Assembly: GCF_000717335.1 (NCBI RefSeq)
Contig: NZ_JNYZ01000007.1
Location: 62,001 to 126,000 of the forward strand
Length of the DNA stretch: 64,000 nucleotides
DNA from: Amycolatopsis jejuensis
GTDB taxonomy: Bacteria > Actinomycetota > Actinomycetes > Mycobacteriales > Pseudonocardiaceae
Direction of reading: 5' to 3'
Shown here: positions 32,485 through 44,289 of the stretch, piece by piece
Layout of the letters: the number at the start of each line of letters is the position of its first letter
Position numbering within the stretch: position 1 is the stretch's first letter
Made by a program: the position numbers and the translations under genes
The notes under the pieces: generated by a model
What the model was told of the DNA's origin: nothing
What the model saw: only the letters and a program-made list of their open reading frames with translations
Databases searched by the model: none

Positions 32485-35400
32485 CGCAGCTCGCTCGCCG
32501 GACTGTCCAAATGCGACGGAAGGGTGGCGAGTAACCGCAGCAAGTCCGCCACCAGCGCACGGGCTTCGGCCGCACTCAGCATCCCGGCCTGGTAACCGAA
32601 CACCCCCGACCAGCCGCCGGAGAGTTCGGGTACCACAGTCACCGTCACCGGGTGGTGGGTCCGCTCGCGGAACCTCGTGCCGGTGATTGTCAACCCTGGT
32701 GCGGGTTCCCGCAGCCGCGCCGGGTCCACCGGGTAGTTCTCGAACACGACGAGACTGTCCGGCCACCATTCCTTTCCGGCCACAGTGGACAGTTCAGCCA
32801 GGCTCAGATGGTGATGGGCTACCAGGTCCTGCTGCCGTTCCTGCGTCCGCACCAGCATTTCCCTCACCGTACCGGTGAACCGGACCCGAACCGGGACGGT
32901 ATTGGCGAGCAGTCCGATGATGTCCTCGACACCGTCCACTTCGGACGTCCGGCCGGAAACCATGGCGGCAAAGGTGATGTCGGACAGTCCGGACCGCTCC
33001 GCGAGCACCGCAGCCCACGCGCCTTGCAGCAAGGTCCCCGCGGTGATCCCGTGCGCGGTCCCGGCCCGGGTCAGCTCGGCGACCAGCGCAGCGTCCACAG
33101 TGAACAGTACCGGATCAGCGACGCCGGACTGTCCACTCAGGAGCTTCCGCGCGGGCACCCCGGCCAGCTCCTGCCGCCACGCGTGCCCGCTGACCGCGTG
33201 GTCCCGCGCGGCCAACCAGCGCGTGTACCGGGAAATCGGCACCGGATCAGGCAGCGGAGCCCCGGAGTACGCCGAGAACAGCTCGCCCAGGATGCGCGGG
33301 GCCGACCAGCCGTCGGAGAGCAGGTGATGGCTGGTGAGCACGAGTTCGTGCCGCTCGGGGCCATGGCGGAGCACGGTGACCCGCAGCAGCGGCCCGGCGG
33401 CGAGGTCGAACGGTTCGGCGAGATCGTCGTCGAGCGCCACCTCATCAGCCGCCCGCACCCGAAAGCCCACGTGTGGTTGGGACGGCAGAACCTGCACCTC
33501 GTGCCCCGGCGGGAAAACGGCACCGAGATTCGGATGCCGTCGCACCAGAGTCTGCGCCGCCTCCTCCAGGGCGGTCACGTCCAGCGCGCCGGTCAACGAG
33601 AACGCCGCCTGGACCGGGTACGGGTCCACCACGGCGGCCCGTGACTCGCGCAGGATCAGCTCCTGCAACGGCGTCAAGGGCAGCAGCTCACCGGCAGGTA
33701 CGGGCAACGCAGCCAGTTCGTGCCGGAAAGCAGCGCCCAGCTCGGCGATCCCGTCCGCGGTGAATACTCCGTCGGGCCAGGTGAACCGCACCGCCAGCTG
33801 ATCGTCGCGCACCATCGCGTTGACCATCAGCGCGTGCGTGAGCGGTCCGCCGCCGGAACCGAGTGGTTCCGCATCCGGCGGCCGCTGCCACGGCGTCTCC
33901 GCGTCCGGCGCGGCCTCGAACCGGCCGAGGTAGTTCCAGGTGACCTCCGCCCCGCTCGCCGTGCCGCCGAGAATGCCGTACCCGAGGCCGTCCCCGGCGG
34001 CGCGGAGCTGGTCGCGGACGGTGGCGATCGCCGTCGGCCCGTCCGGCGGGGTGATCCGCGCCGGATACACCGCGGTGAACCAGCCGACCGTACGGGAAAG
34101 GTCCACCGGACCGGCGAAGTCCGGCGTGTGGTCCGGACGGCCGTGGCTCTCCAGCGCGACGAGCACGTCCGCCGAAGTTCCCCGCCAGGCACCGAAAGCC
34201 CGCGCGAATGCGGTGAGCAGCACGGTGTCCGGACCGGTGCGGTATGCGGCAGGCAACGCCGTCAGCACCGTCTGCGTGGTGTCCGCGGATACGTCGATCT
34301 CGTGGTGCCGCAACGGACCGTCCAGCGTCGACGGCTTACCCGAGAACTGCTGCCAGTGCGGTATTTCCGTCTGCCGAGCCGGCCCTGCCGCAGCCAATGC
34401 CCTTGCCCAGCCGAGGAAGGAAACACCTCGTCCGGGCAGTGCTTGCCCGGCGTAGGCCTGTTCGATGTCGTCGAGCAGAATGCGCCACGACACGGCGTCC
34501 ACCACGAGGTGGTGCGCCACGAGCAGGAGCCGTCCGGGGCGGGACGGTCCGGCATCCACCCAGACCGCACGCAGCAATGGTCCGGTCCGCGGGTTCATCC
34601 GGGCGCGGATCGCCGTGATCCGGCCGTCGAGCAGCACCCGCAGGTTCGCGTCTTCGCCTGCGGGGACGACATCGAGCACCTCCGCCCCGGTCACCGCGCC
34701 GGGTTCCGGAATGCGCAGGACGTCGCCGGAGAGATGCGCACGGAGGACGTCGTGCCGGTCGAGGATGACGTCGAGCACCGCTCGCCACTGCGAAACGTCT
34801 CCTCCGGCAGGCACGCAGATCTCGACCCACTGGCAGAAGCCGTCCGCGACACCTCGCATGACGGGTGTCAGCGGCGCTTCCCCGACCGCGGGGACGAGAT
34901 CGGGCGACACGACCACACTCGTGTCCCCGCACCGCGCCGCGATCCTGGCGATCGTGCCGCCCTCGAACACATCACGCGCGGTCAGATGCAACCCGGCCCG
35001 CCGAGCGCGCGCGACCAGCCGCAGCGACGCGATGCTGTCGCCACCGGAGTCGAGGAAGCCGTCGTCCACCATGACCTCGGGGCCGAGCAGCTCGCGAACC
35101 ACCTGCAGCAGCACGGTTTCCGCCTCGGTCGCCGGTTCCCGCCCCGAGCCGCTCGCCCGCGGTCCCGGCGCTGGCAGGGCCGCGCGGTCGAGCTTGCCGC
35201 TGGGGCCGAGCGGCAGCCGTTCCAGCAGGACCACCGCAGACGGCACCAGATGCGCGGGGAGCTCGACGGCGAGATCGTCGCGCAGGACATCCGGCTGCGG
35301 GTCTGCATCGTCCACTGGCACCACGTACGCCACCAGCCGACGGTCCCCCGGCCGGTCCTCGCGCACCAGCACGGCCGCGGCCCGCACTTCGGGCAGCCGC

Positions 35401-38400
35401 ATCAACGCGGTCTCGATCTCGCCCGGTTCGATCCGGAACCCGCGGAGTTTCACCTGGTGGTCGGCGCGGCCGAGGAACACCAGCTGCCCGTCCGGCCGCC
35501 AGCGCACGAGGTCGCCGGTGCGGTACATCCGCTCGCCGGGCGGGCCGAACGGGTCGGCCACGAACCGCTCCGCGGTCAGCCCCGGCCGGTTCACGTAGCC
35601 GCGCGCAACCTTCGGCCCGGCGAGATACAGCTCCCCGGTAACCCCGGTTCCCGCCGGGCGCAGGCCCGCGTCCAGCACATACGCGCGTACCTGCGGGTCC
35701 GGCCGCCCGATCGGCAACGGCCCGGGATCATCGGCGGAATACTGCCAGGTGACGGAGTTGATCGTGACCTCAGTCGGGCCGTAGGCGTTGAACAGCGCCC
35801 GCCGGTTTCCCCACCGGTGCGCCAGCTCCGGGTCGAGCCGCTCCGCGCCGACGACGAAGAACACATCGGCGTCCACCGTCGCGTCGTCCGGCATCGCGGA
35901 CAGGAACGACGGCAGCAGATTCAGCCCGGTGACCCGGTGTTCGACGGCGTAGGCAAGCAGGTCGTCGCCGGACCCGCGCACCTCCTCCGGCGCGATCACC
36001 GACGTGCCGCCGGACAGCAGCGGCAGGAAGAACTGCCAGTACGCAACGTCGAAGCTCGTGGACGCGAAATGCAGGTACCGCTCACCGGGGCGGATCCCGA
36101 CGATGTCCTCCTGCAGCGCGACCAGGCTCGGAATGCCGCGGTGGGTGACCGCGACCCCCTTGGGTTTCCCGGTGGTGCCGGACGTGTAGATCACATACGC
36201 GAGATCGTCCGGATGGGTTCTGGTGTCCGCAGTGGACTGTCCATTACGGACACCAGGAGGTACCACCGGAATGCCGAAGCCGGGGTCCGAAGTGGACACG
36301 ACGGCGGCCGGGGCACTGTCGGAAACCAGATGCGCCAGCCGTTCCGCGGGATACCCCGGGTCCATCGGGACGTGCACCGCACCGGCCTTCAGCACCCCGA
36401 ACAGCGCGACCACCAGCTCGACGTCCCGCTCCAGCAGCACCGCGACCGGATCCTGCGGCCGGACTCCGTTCTCCCGCAAGGCATGCGCGAGCTGGTTCGC
36501 CTTCCGGTCCAGCTCGGCGTAGGTCAGGCGGCGGTCTCGGCAGACGACGGCCTCGGCGTCGGGAGTCTCCCGGACCCAGCGGGCGAATTCCTCCAGGCAG
36601 GTTCCGGCTTCCCGGCTCGGCACCGGACCGATTCCCTGCTGCAACAAGGCTTTTTCTTCGGCCTCTCCGAGTGACCTGATCCGCGCGACCGGCCGTCCCG
36701 GGTCGGCCACGATCTCGTGCAGCAGATTTTTCAGCCACCGGCCATAAGCCTGCACAGTCGCCTCGTCGAACGCCTGCGGCTGGTAGCCGAAGCCGAGAGT
36801 GATCTCGTTGCCGGGCAACACAATCACCGTGAGCGGATAGTGCGTTGCGTCGGTGATGTCGACACCGGCCAGGTCGAGACCCGGGGCGAGCGGCGTGCGT
36901 TCCCGGCTGGACAGCGGGAAGTTCTCCATCACCAGCATGGTGTCGAACAGTGCGCCGGTCTCACGCTGGATGTCCGGCAGGCCGAGGTGGTGGTGTTCAG
37001 TGAGCCGGGCGCTCTCGTCCTGCACCCGCGTCAGCACTGCGGCCACCGGCTCGGCGGGATCGAACGACACCCGCACCGGGATCGTGGTCCCGAGCTGCCC
37101 GATCATCGCCTCCACACCGGGAACGTCGGCCGGGCGGCCGGAAACCGGGCAGCCGAACACCACGTCACGGCGTCCGGTGAGCCGCCCGAGCAGCACTCCC
37201 CACGCGGTCTGGAACACCGCTGCTGTCGTCATTCCCCGTTCGCGCGCAAAGGAACGCACCTGCTCACTGAACTCCGCGCCCAACCTCACGGTGATCCGCT
37301 GTGGACGGTCCACTGTGGACTTGGGCGCGAGCACGGTCCCTTCGTCGAGCCCGGCCAGCGCGGTCCGCCAGGCCTCGATGGCGGCAGTCCGGTCCCGTCC
37401 GGCGAGCACCCGGTGGTACTCGGCGAGCGGCGGGGCGACCGGAGCAGCCGGTCCTCCACCCAGTTCGGCGTACGTGGCCAGCAGCGCCCGTCCGGTCAAC
37501 GGCATCGACCATCCGTCGAGCAGGGCGTGGTGGTTCGTCAGGACCAGCCGGTGCTCGGCCGGGCCCAGCGTGAGCAGCAGGAACCGGATGAGCGGCGGCA
37601 CTGCCGGGTCGAACGGCCGGGCCAGCTCAGTCGCGCATTCGGCAGCGGCCTGCTCAGGACAGCCGGTGAGGTCGGCGTGCCGCCAGTCGAGCCGGACGTC
37701 GGCAGGCACCACCTGTACGACCTCGCCAGCGGCCGTCGTGTGCAAATGGACGCGCAACGCCGGGTGCCGGTGCAGCAGTTCCGCGGCGGCGGCGCGCATC
37801 CGGTCCGGGTCGAGCCGTCCTTCGAGGTGCGTTACCGCCTGCACGGTGTAGACGTCCGGGTCCGCTCCACCGCGGGTCAGCGTGTGGAACGACAGCCCGG
37901 CCTGCAACGGCGTCGCGGGCAGCACGTCGGCGACCGGACCCTGCGCTTCGAGGGCGTCGATCTCGCCCTGCCCGAGCGTCACCAGCGGAAGGTCCGACGG
38001 CGAGAGCCCGCCCCGGGTACGCCGAGCGTGCGCCGCCAGCGCGGACAATGCCTCGGCCCAAGCGTCTTGAAGGCGTTCGACCGCTTCCGGCGCCAGGACC
38101 CGGCTCGCTGCCGTCCACTCGACGGCGATCCGTGGTTGCTCTTCCTCGCGGACGAAACAGTTGAGCGCCAGGACCTGCTCCAACGCCTTCGCCGGAGGTT
38201 CGAGGACGCCGAACGGATCTTCTTCGGGCAGCTGCCATCCGCCGGGCAACGACGGGAAGCGGCCGAGATAGTTCAGCAGGACGTCCGGCATCGCAGCCGC
38301 CGCGAACTCGGCGCGGGTCTCCGGGTCGAGGTACCGCAGGACGCCGTATCCGAGGCCACCGTCCGACACCGCCCGCCGGGCCTCCTTGACCGCCCGCAGC

Positions 38401-41400
38401 AGCCGATCCAGGTCGGTCACCGCAGGCAGGCGCACCGGAAACTCGGCGGTGAACCAGCCGACCGTACGGGCGAGATCCAGCCCCTCGCGGCCGTGACCTT
38501 CCACCCGGACCACCGCCGAGTCGTCTCGCAACGTGAGTGCAAGAGCGGTGAGCAGCACTTCCTCGACACTCGCCCGGTAAGCGCCGGGAAGCACGGTCAG
38601 CGCTGCGGCGCTTTCCTCGGCACTGGCGACGGTGACCGAACGATGCGCGGTTGCGACGGTGCCGGGCGGCTGCCCTGGCTTCAGCGCCGACCGCCAATGG
38701 TCCGCCTCCCCACGCCGCGCACCGCTCGTACCCTGTTCCGCGAGCGCCAAGGCATGCTGCCGCCACGACGTCCGTACCGGCTCGAGAATCCCGCCTTCGC
38801 AGGCCGTTTGGAGGTCCGGCAGCAAGATCCGCCAAGACACGCCGTCGATCGCCAGATGGTGTACGACCACGACAAGCCGGTCTCCCACCATGGCGATCCG
38901 GATCATCGCCCCGGCCCGCGGATCCAGTTCGGCCGCAAGCCGTTGTGCCACCTCGGCGGGTGGTCCGGCCGCCTCGCTGACCACCTCCGCCGCCTTGACG
39001 GTCCCTTGTGGACGAACCAGCAGGCCATCGGGATTCAGCTGAAGCCGCAACACATCGTGGTGATCAAGGATCGCTTGCACGCCTTCACGCAAGCGCGGTA
39101 CCGGACCTGTGCGGAGCACTGTCCACTGTGCATAGCCGACGATCGCCTCGAGGTCCGGATTCAGGTCCAGCAGCGTTTGCACGATCGGCGGCGCCGGTAC
39201 CTCGCCGATCGGCTCGTCCGGCTGACTGTCCGGTTCGGACAGGACACCGCTCGCCGCGGCCAGTGCGGCGAAACTGCGCCGGGCCAGCAGATCGCGGGGC
39301 CGGAGGTCGATTCCGTGTGCCCGCAAGCGGCCGCTCACCCCGATCGCGGTGATGCTGTCACCGCCGAGGGCGAAGAAATCGTCGTCGGCCGCGACCCGGT
39401 CCACACCGATCACCTCGGCCACCGCCGCGCACACCAGCCGTTCCCGTTCCGTCTCGGGTTCCCGCCCACCCTCCGCCGCGGCCGGAGCAGGCAACGCGGA
39501 CCGGTCGAGTTTCCCGTTGGTGGTCACCGGAAGTTCGCCCAGCACGACGATCGCCGCCGGGACGAAAGCCTCGGGCAGCCGTCGCGCGACCGCCACGCGG
39601 ACCTCCTCGGCCACGAGCCCGGCACCCACCACGTACCCGATCAGCCGCCGTCCGCGCACCGCAGCGGCCGCGGCCCGCACCCCGGAAACCGCCCCGAGCG
39701 CGCCCTCGACCTCCCCCAGTTCCACGCGGTGGCCCCGGACCTTCACCTGACCGTCGCGGCGGCCGAGGTAGTCCAGGCCCCGCCCGGGCACCCACCGCAC
39801 GACGTCGCCGGTGCGGTACATCCGCTCCCCCGGCGGCCCGAACGGGTCGGCCACGAACCGCTCCGCCGTCCCGCCCGGACGGCCGAGATAGCCGCGGGCG
39901 AGATGCGGTCCGGCGAGGTAGAGCTCGCCACGGCTGCCGACGGGAACCGGGCGCAGGGCGGAATCGAGCACGTACGCACGAGTGCCGGGTACGGCGAACC
40001 CGATCACCGGCCGGTCCCCGGCAATCAGCGCACCGGCACCGTCCACAGTGGTCTCGGTCGGGCCGTACAGGTTACGCGCGCGGACCCCGGACGCGGCGAC
40101 CCGCTGCCACAGCGCCGGAGGCGTTGCTTCCCCGCCCAGCACGAGCAGTTCCGGCCGATGGTCCCCGTCGAGGAGGCCCGCGTCCAGCAACGGCGCGGCC
40201 ATCGACGGGGTGGTGTCGACGACGTCGATCCGGTCCCGTGCGAACGCCGCCTGCAACGCGTCCACATCACGGGCGGTTTCCGTGTCGTAGACATGTAATT
40301 CATGCCCGCACAACATCCACAGCAGCTGCTCGATCGCCGAATCGAAAGCGAACGAATAGGTGTGCGCGACGCGGAGCCGCCTGCCCGCCGCGGCATCGGC
40401 GACCGTGGTCGCGCGATGGTTGCGCAGCAAGGTCTCCAGCCCGCCGACCCGCACGAGCACGCCCTTCGGCCGCCCGGTGGAGCCGGACGTGAAGATCACG
40501 TACGCGAGGTGGTCCGGGTGCCGGTCCACATCGGACAGTTCGGCCGGGGACTGCGCGGCGATTTCCGCCTGCGTCACCGGATCGTCGAGCCGCAGGTGTG
40601 GTACCCCGGCCAGAGCCCCGTCGGCCGAGATGGCCAGCACCGGTTCCGCCTCGGCCACCAGCTCGCGCAACCGCTCCGGCGGATGGGCCAGGTCCAGCGG
40701 CAGGAACGCCGCGCCCGCGTCGAGAACGGCGAGCAACGCCACCACCAGATCCACCGACCGCGGCAGCGCAAGCGCCACCACGTCGTCCGGCCCGACCCCG
40801 CGCGCCCGCAGCACCCGCGCCAGCCGATGCACCCGCTCCGCCACCTCCGCCCCGGTCAGCCGCTCCTCCCCGCACACGAGCGCCGGATGTCCGTGAAGGG
40901 AACCATCACGGAATCTAATTCCGTGATGGTTCCCTTCACGGACTTCAGGTGTGCTCCAGGCGGACAGCAGGGCGCGGCGGACGCGGGCCGGTACCAGGTC
41001 AGCGCGGCCGACGATGGGCGCGGCCGGACCGGTGAAGGCTGTGATGAGCGAACGCAAGGCGGTGAGCTGGGCGGTCACCCCGGCCTGATCGTGCGTACGC
41101 GCGTCGACCTCGAAGCCCAGCAACAGCCCGCCACCGGTGGTCGGCAGCACGCTGAGCCCCATATCCTCCGGCGGCCCGCCCGCGACGTTCCGCATCGTTC
41201 CCCGCGCATCGCCGAACGCGAGCTCCAGGTCGAACGCCTTGAGGTTGATCCCGCGCCCGTGCAGCAGCGCACCCGCGCCCGGCAGGTCCTGCGGCAGGTT
41301 TTCCCCGCGATACCGCTGATGCGCACGCATCTCCCGCAACGCCTCCGCGACCCGCGCGGTCAGCGCCTCCGGCCGGTCACCCGGCTCCACCCGCACCCGC

Positions 41401-42290
41401 AGCGGCAGCACGTTCACGGCCATCGCAGGCGTACGCAACGCGATCCCCGTTCGGCACATCAACGGCAAAGCGAACACGACGTCAGCCGTCCCGAGCACGC
41501 GGTGCAAGAACGCCGCGTAACACGCGATCAGCGCGTCGCCCCAGGTCGTCCCCGCGCGTTCCCCCAGCGCCCGCAGCCCGGCGACCTCGTCCGGAGTGAG
41601 CACCGCACGCGCGGTGACAGTCTCCTCCGGCGGCCCGTCCGCGCCCGCGTCTTCCGCCAGCTCCGGCAACGGCGTGAGCCGCTCACCCCAATACGCACGA
41701 TCGCGCTGGAATCGCTCGCTCGTCCGGTACTCGCGATCGGCGTCCACGAGATCGGCGAACCGGCCGAAGGTCGACGGTGGTGGTTCCTCGCCGCGGATCG
41801 CCGCGGTGTACCGGGCCGCAATGCGACGGGCCAGCATCGCCGCGGTGTAGCCGTCGAAGACGAGGTGATGCCCGAGCTGCGTGAACCAGACCTCGGTGTC
41901 CGAAAGCCGTAGCAGCTGATACGCGAACAACGGCCGGTCCAGCATCCCTTGGCACGCCTCAGCCATCCGCTGGCGTTCGGCCGCCACCCGCGCGTGCGCC
42001 GTGTCCGGTTCCGCGCGGAGGTCGACGATCCCGGGCAGCGGCACCGGTTCGTCCGACACGAGCTGCCGCGGCCCGTCCGGAGTGTCGAGCACGCGCAGCC
42101 GCAGGCTTTCCGCCTCCTCAGTGGTCGCGCGGATCGCCTCTGCCAGCGCTCCGATGTCGACCGGATCACTGCCGGAGATCTCGATGACATCGCCGACGAC
42201 GTAGTACGGCGAGTCCGGTTCCAGCCGCTGCGCATTCCAGATGCCCAGCTGGGCGCCGGTCAGCTCGAAACTTCCGGTCGGGCGGGTCAT
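32481..42290 (-). CDS. Siderophore nonribosomal peptide synthetase, C-A-T-E-C-A-T-E-C
   Basis: A 3269-residue two-module NRPS. C1 about 8-440 (HHLVFDG), A1 about 465-930 ([22 protein letters not shown]), T1 with Ser979 in GGDSIT, E1 about 1030-1450 ([16 protein letters not shown]), C2 about 1460-1880 (HHALLDG), A2 about 1893-2380 ([22 protein letters not shown]), T2 (GGDSIA near 2417), E2 about 2480-2855 ([16 protein letters not shown]), C3 about 2870-3269 (HHLLSDG). C1 probably accepts dihydroxybenzoate from the stand-alone carrier protein. By eye the codes are DSEDVGLVDK (A1, acidic 239/278, suggesting a basic residue) and DVWNFVAINK (A2, unassigned). No thioesterase or reductase follows C3. 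A 55-bp palindrome encodes residues 450-467. The start overlaps the permease stop (ATGA). Confidence 0.93.
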   Translation of the reverse strand: MTRPTGSFELTGAQLGIWNAQRLEPDSPYYVVGDVIEISGSDPVDIGALAEAIRATTEEAESLRLRVLDTPDGPRQLVSDEPVPLPGIVDLRAEPDTAHARVAAERQRMAEACQGMLDRPLFAYQLLRLSDTEVWFTQLGHHLVFDGYTAAMLARRIAARYTAAIRGEEPPPSTFGRFADLVDADREYRTSERFQRDRAYWGERLTPLPELAEDAGADGPPEETVTARAVLTPDEVAGLRALGERAGTTWGDALIACYAAFLHRVLGTADVVFALPLMCRTGIALRTPAMAVNVLPLRVRVEPGDRPEALTARVAEALREMRAHQRYRGENLPQDLPGAGALLHGRGINLKAFDLELAFGDARGTMRNVAGGPPEDMGLSVLPTTGGGLLLGFEVDARTHDQAGVTAQLTALRSLITAFTGPAAPIVGRADLVPARVRRALLSAWSTPEVREGNHHGIRFRDGSLHGHPALVCGEERLTGAEVAERVHRLARVLRARGVGPDDVVALALPRSVDLVVALLAVLDAGAAFLPLDLAHPPERLRELVAEAEPVLAISADGALAGVPHLRLDDPVTQAEIAAQSPAELSDVDRHPDHLAYVIFTSGSTGRPKGVLVRVGGLETLLRNHRATTVADAAAGRRLRVAHTYSFAFDSAIEQLLWMLCGHELHVYDTETARDVDALQAAFARDRIDVVDTTPSMAAPLLDAGLLDGDHRPELLVLGGEATPPALWQRVAASGVRARNLYGPTETTVDGAGALIAGDRPVIGFAVPGTRAYVLDSALRPVPVGSRGELYLAGPHLARGYLGRPGGTAERFVADPFGPPGERMYRTGDVVRWVPGRGLDYLGRRDGQVKVRGHRVELGEVEGALGAVSGVRAAAAAVRGRRLIGYVVGAGLVAEEVRVAVARRLPEAFVPAAIVVLGELPVTTNGKLDRSALPAPAAAEGGREPETERERLVCAAVAEVIGVDRVAADDDFFALGGDSITAIGVSGRLRAHGIDLRPRDLLARRSFAALAAASGVLSEPDSQPDEPIGEVPAPPIVQTLLDLNPDLEAIVGYAQWTVLRTGPVPRLREGVQAILDHHDVLRLQLNPDGLLVRPQGTVKAAEVVSEAAGPPAEVAQRLAAELDPRAGAMIRIAMVGDRLVVVVHHLAIDGVSWRILLPDLQTACEGGILEPVRTSWRQHALALAEQGTSGARRGEADHWRSALKPGQPPGTVATAHRSVTVASAEESAAALTVLPGAYRASVEEVLLTALALTLRDDSAVVRVEGHGREGLDLARTVGWFTAEFPVRLPAVTDLDRLLRAVKEARRAVSDGGLGYGVLRYLDPETRAEFAAAAMPDVLLNYLGRFPSLPGGWQLPEEDPFGVLEPPAKALEQVLALNCFVREEEQPRIAVEWTAASRVLAPEAVERLQDAWAEALSALAAHARRTRGGLSPSDLPLVTLGQGEIDALEAQGPVADVLPATPLQAGLSFHTLTRGGADPDVYTVQAVTHLEGRLDPDRMRAAAAELLHRHPALRVHLHTTAAGEVVQVVPADVRLDWRHADLTGCPEQAAAECATELARPFDPAVPPLIRFLLLTLGPAEHRLVLTNHHALLDGWSMPLTGRALLATYAELGGGPAAPVAPPLAEYHRVLAGRDRTAAIEAWRTALAGLDEGTVLAPKSTVDRPQRITVRLGAEFSEQVRSFARERGMTTAAVFQTAWGVLLGRLTGRRDVVFGCPVSGRPADVPGVEAMIGQLGTTIPVRVSFDPAEPVAAVLTRVQDESARLTEHHHLGLPDIQRETGALFDTMLVMENFPLSSRERTPLAPGLDLAGVDITDATHYPLTVIVLPGNEITLGFGYQPQAFDEATVQAYGRWLKNLLHEIVADPGRPVARIRSLGEAEEKALLQQGIGPVPSREAGTCLEEFARWVRETPDAEAVVCRDRRLTYAELDRKANQLAHALRENGVRPQDPVAVLLERDVELVVALFGVLKAGAVHVPMDPGYPAERLAHLVSDSAPAAVVSTSDPGFGIPVVPPGVRNGQSTADTRTHPDDLAYVIYTSGTTGKPKGVAVTHRGIPSLVALQEDIVGIRPGERYLHFASTSFDVAYWQFFLPLLSGGTSVIAPEEVRGSGDDLLAYAVEHRVTGLNLLPSFLSAMPDDATVDADVFFVVGAERLDPELAHRWGNRRALFNAYGPTEVTINSVTWQYSADDPGPLPIGRPDPQVRAYVLDAGLRPAGTGVTGELYLAGPKVARGYVNRPGLTAERFVADPFGPPGERMYRTGDLVRWRPDGQLVFLGRADHQVKLRGFRIEPGEIETALMRLPEVRAAAVLVREDRPGDRRLVAYVVPVDDADPQPDVLRDDLAVELPAHLVPSAVVLLERLPLGPSGKLDRAALPAPGPRASGSGREPATEAETVLLQVVRELLGPEVMVDDGFLDSGGDSIASLRLVARARRAGLHLTARDVFEGGTIARIAARCGDTSVVVSPDLVPAVGEAPLTPVMRGVADGFCQWVEICVPAGGDVSQWRAVLDVILDRHDVLRAHLSGDVLRIPEPGAVTGAEVLDVVPAGEDANLRVLLDGRITAIRARMNPRTGPLLRAVWVDAGPSRPGRLLLVAHHLVVDAVSWRILLDDIEQAYAGQALPGRGVSFLGWARALAAAGPARQTEIPHWQQFSGKPSTLDGPLRHHEIDVSADTTQTVLTALPAAYRTGPDTVLLTAFARAFGAWRGTSADVLVALESHGRPDHTPDFAGPVDLSRTVGWFTAVYPARITPPDGPTAIATVRDQLRAAGDGLGYGILGGTASGAEVTWNYLGRFEAAPDAETPWQRPPDAEPLGSGGGPLTHALMVNAMVRDDQLAVRFTWPDGVFTADGIAELGAAFRHELAALPVPAGELLPLTPLQELILRESRAAVVDPYPVQAAFSLTGALDVTALEEAAQTLVRRHPNLGAVFPPGHEVQVLPSQPHVGFRVRAADEVALDDDLAEPFDLAAGPLLRVTVLRHGPERHELVLTSHHLLSDGWSAPRILGELFSAYSGAPLPDPVPISRYTRWLAARDHAVSGHAWRQELAGVPARKLLSGQSGVADPVLFTVDAALVAELTRAGTAHGITAGTLLQGAWAAVLAERSGLSDITFAAMVSGRTSEVDGVEDIIGLLANTVPVRVRFTGTVREMLVRTQERQQDLVAHHHLSLAELSTVAGKEWWPDSLVVFENYPVDPARLREPAPGLTITGTRFRERTHHPVTVTVVPELSGGWSGVFGYQAGMLSAAEARALVADLLRLLATLPSHLDSPASELR
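40889..40943. repeat. 55-bp palindromic element, copy 3, inside the NRPS reading frame
   Basis: Two 26-nt arms (40889-40914 and 40918-40943) are exact reverse complements around a 3-nt centre, CTA. On the coding strand the element reads in frame as [18 protein letters not shown] between C1 and A1. It is the most perfect copy of the family seen at 7014 and 30062. Confidence 0.92.
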
Positions 42291-43309
42291 CTCCGCCGCA
42301 CCTCCTTGGTGAGCAGCCAGATCAGGTAACAGCCGCCGATCGCCGTGCTGACCACGCCGACCGGCAACGACACCGGGGCGAGCAGCATCTGCGCGACCAG
42401 GTCGGCGCCGGTGAGCAGCACCGCACCGCACAAAGCGGCCGGCAGCAACGGAATCCCCGGCGCGCGGGCGAGCCGCTTGCCGATCTGCGGGGCGGCGAGC
42501 GCGACGAACGCGATCGGCCCGGCCACCGCGGTCACCGTCGCCGTGCAGCCGACGCCGATCACCACCAGCTGCAGCCGCAGCGATTCGTGCCGGACCCCCG
42601 TCGTCACCGCGAGCTCCGTGCCCAGCGCGGCCTGGTGCAGTGCCGGAGCACGGGTCGCCAGTACCGCGAACAACACCGCCAGCACCGCGAACGGCACCGC
42701 GACGCGGCTCCAGCCGACCCCGTTCAGCGAACCCGCGTTCCAGCCGACCGCGGCGATCGCCACCTCCAGCTCCGCCCGCAGCACGATCCACGAGTTCAGC
42801 GCGGTCAGCATCGCGTTCACCGCGATCCCGATCACGATCAGCCGCAACCCGGACCGGCTGCCCCCGAGGGAAAGCAGGTAGACCGCGGCCGCCGTGAGCA
42901 GGCCGCCGGCCACGGACGCGACCGTCAGCTCCGCCGCCGTGCCCCCCAGTACCGTGAGCGCGACCAGCGCCCCGGTGTACGCGCCGGAATCGAGCCCGAT
43001 CACGTCCGGGCTGCCGAGCGGATTCCGGGTCACGTTCTGGAAAATCGCCCCGGCCAGCCCGAGCGCGGCACCGAACACGAGCCCGGCGGCCACGCGCGGC
43101 AGCCGCCACTCGCGGATCACCACCCCCGGCCCGCCGCCGGACCCGCCCAGCGCGGCGAACACCCGTGCCGGGCTCGCCCACGCCGCGCCGTAACACAGGC
43201 CCAGCAAGGCAAGCCCGGCCAGCACGACGACGAGCACCGCGGCGAGCACGACCGTCCGGCGGTCCACCCGCACCGAAAACCGCCCGCGGCGGAGCACGAT
43301 CCCGCTCAC
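42287..43309 (-). CDS. FecCD-type ferric-siderophore ABC permease, second subunit
   Basis: The 340-residue inner-membrane permease has about nine to ten TM helices and the BtuC/FecCD hallmarks [35 protein letters not shown], and a C-terminal [19 protein letters not shown] that carries the ATPase-coupling region. GTG 43309 overlaps the preceding permease stop, and its stop overlaps the NRPS ATG. With its partner it forms the importer for the ferric siderophore. No ATPase subunit gene lies in the cluster. Confidence 0.92.
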   Translation of the reverse strand: MSGIVLRRGRFSVRVDRRTVVLAAVLVVVLAGLALLGLCYGAAWASPARVFAALGGSGGGPGVVIREWRLPRVAAGLVFGAALGLAGAIFQNVTRNPLGSPDVIGLDSGAYTGALVALTVLGGTAAELTVASVAGGLLTAAAVYLLSLGGSRSGLRLIVIGIAVNAMLTALNSWIVLRAELEVAIAAVGWNAGSLNGVGWSRVAVPFAVLAVLFAVLATRAPALHQAALGTELAVTTGVRHESLRLQLVVIGVGCTATVTAVAGPIAFVALAAPQIGKRLARAPGIPLLPAALCGAVLLTGADLVAQMLLAPVSLPVGVVSTAIGGCYLIWLLTKEVRRR

Positions 43310-44289
43310 AGCGCCGCCGTCCCGTACCGCCGGACCGCCCAGATCAGCACCGGGCCACCGACGAATGCGGTCACGATCGCGACCGGCACCTCCCCGGTCG
43401 GCAGCAGCACGCGCGCGCCGACATCCGACACGAGCATCAGGATCGGACCGAGCACCGTCGCGTACGCGGTCAGCCACGGCACCGAAGCACCCGCCGCGCG
43501 CCGCGCGAGATGCGGCACGATCAGCCCGACGAACAAGATCGGCCCGGCCACCGCAGTCGCCGCTCCGGCCAGCACAGTGATCAACAACAACGTCAGCGCG
43601 CGAATCCGCGCAACGCGAGCGCCCAAAGCGTGCGCGACGGAATCGCCGAGCGCGAGCGCGTTCAGCTGGCGGCTCAGCAGAAACGCGGCCACGACTCCCA
43701 CTGCGATCACGATCAGCGGCACCGCGAGCGGAGCCTGTTCCCGCCCCGCGAGCGAGCCGACGGACCAGAACCGGTAACGGTCGAACGTGTCCGGCAGCAG
43801 CAGCCGTAACCCGAGCGACACGCCGCTGAGCACGAACGTCAGCGCGACCCCGGTGAGCACCATCCGCAGCGGCGAACGGCGGCCCACGGCGTACACGAGC
43901 GTCGTCGCCAGAATCGCGCCCAGCACGGCGAATCCCAGCTCCCCCGACTCCGACGCGGCAATGCCGAGCGCCGAACCGATGGTGATCGCGAACCCGGCAC
44001 CGGCCGTCACGCCGAGCACGCCCGGTTCGGCCAGCGGGTTTCGCGACAGCACCTGCACGAGCACGCCCGAGACGGCCAGCGCGGCACCCACTCCCACGGC
44101 CAGGAGCGCACGCGGGGCCCGAATCTCCCGCACCACCGCCTGGTCCGCCGGATCGCCGTACCCGAAGATCGCCCGCAGCACCTCGGCCGGCGCGATGCCG
44201 TGCGCCCCGACGCCCACGCTGAGCACGGCCACCGCCGCCAGCAGGACGACGGCGGTGACCAGCAGCGCGGTGCGGCCGCGGGCGGTCAC
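43306..44289 (-). CDS. FecCD-type ferric-siderophore ABC permease, first subunit
   Basis: The 327-residue permease paralogue contains [40 protein letters not shown] and a C-terminal [23 protein letters not shown] 44289 overlaps the binding-protein stop (GTGA), giving a coupled binding protein-permease-permease block. It pairs with the next gene to form the membrane channel of a catecholate-iron importer. Confidence 0.92.
   Translation of the reverse strand: MTARGRTALLVTAVVLLAAVAVLSVGVGAHGIAPAEVLRAIFGYGDPADQAVVREIRAPRALLAVGVGAALAVSGVLVQVLSRNPLAEPGVLGVTAGAGFAITIGSALGIAASESGELGFAVLGAILATTLVYAVGRRSPLRMVLTGVALTFVLSGVSLGLRLLLPDTFDRYRFWSVGSLAGREQAPLAVPLIVIAVGVVAAFLLSRQLNALALGDSVAHALGARVARIRALTLLLITVLAGAATAVAGPILFVGLIVPHLARRAAGASVPWLTAYATVLGPILMLVSDVGARVLLPTGEVPVAIVTAFVGGPVLIWAVRRYGTAAL

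Noticed and set aside
32481..33700. Terminal C domain as a truncated third module or misread thioesterase
   Set aside because: It has a complete C-domain pattern (PLTPLQ, HHLLSDG, late motifs) and the frame ends cleanly with an ATGA overlap to the exporter; no GxSxG thioesterase motif follows.
33720..40298. Long plus-strand frames opposite the NRPS
   Set aside because: They are antisense to NRPS domains with clear core motifs and show only Arg/Gly/Pro-rich sequence.
42291..43196. Extension of the NRPS frame upstream of 42290
   Set aside because: The extra sequence overlaps the FecCD permease gene and is Arg/Gly-rich; ATG 42290 overlaps the permease stop and begins the C-domain sequence.
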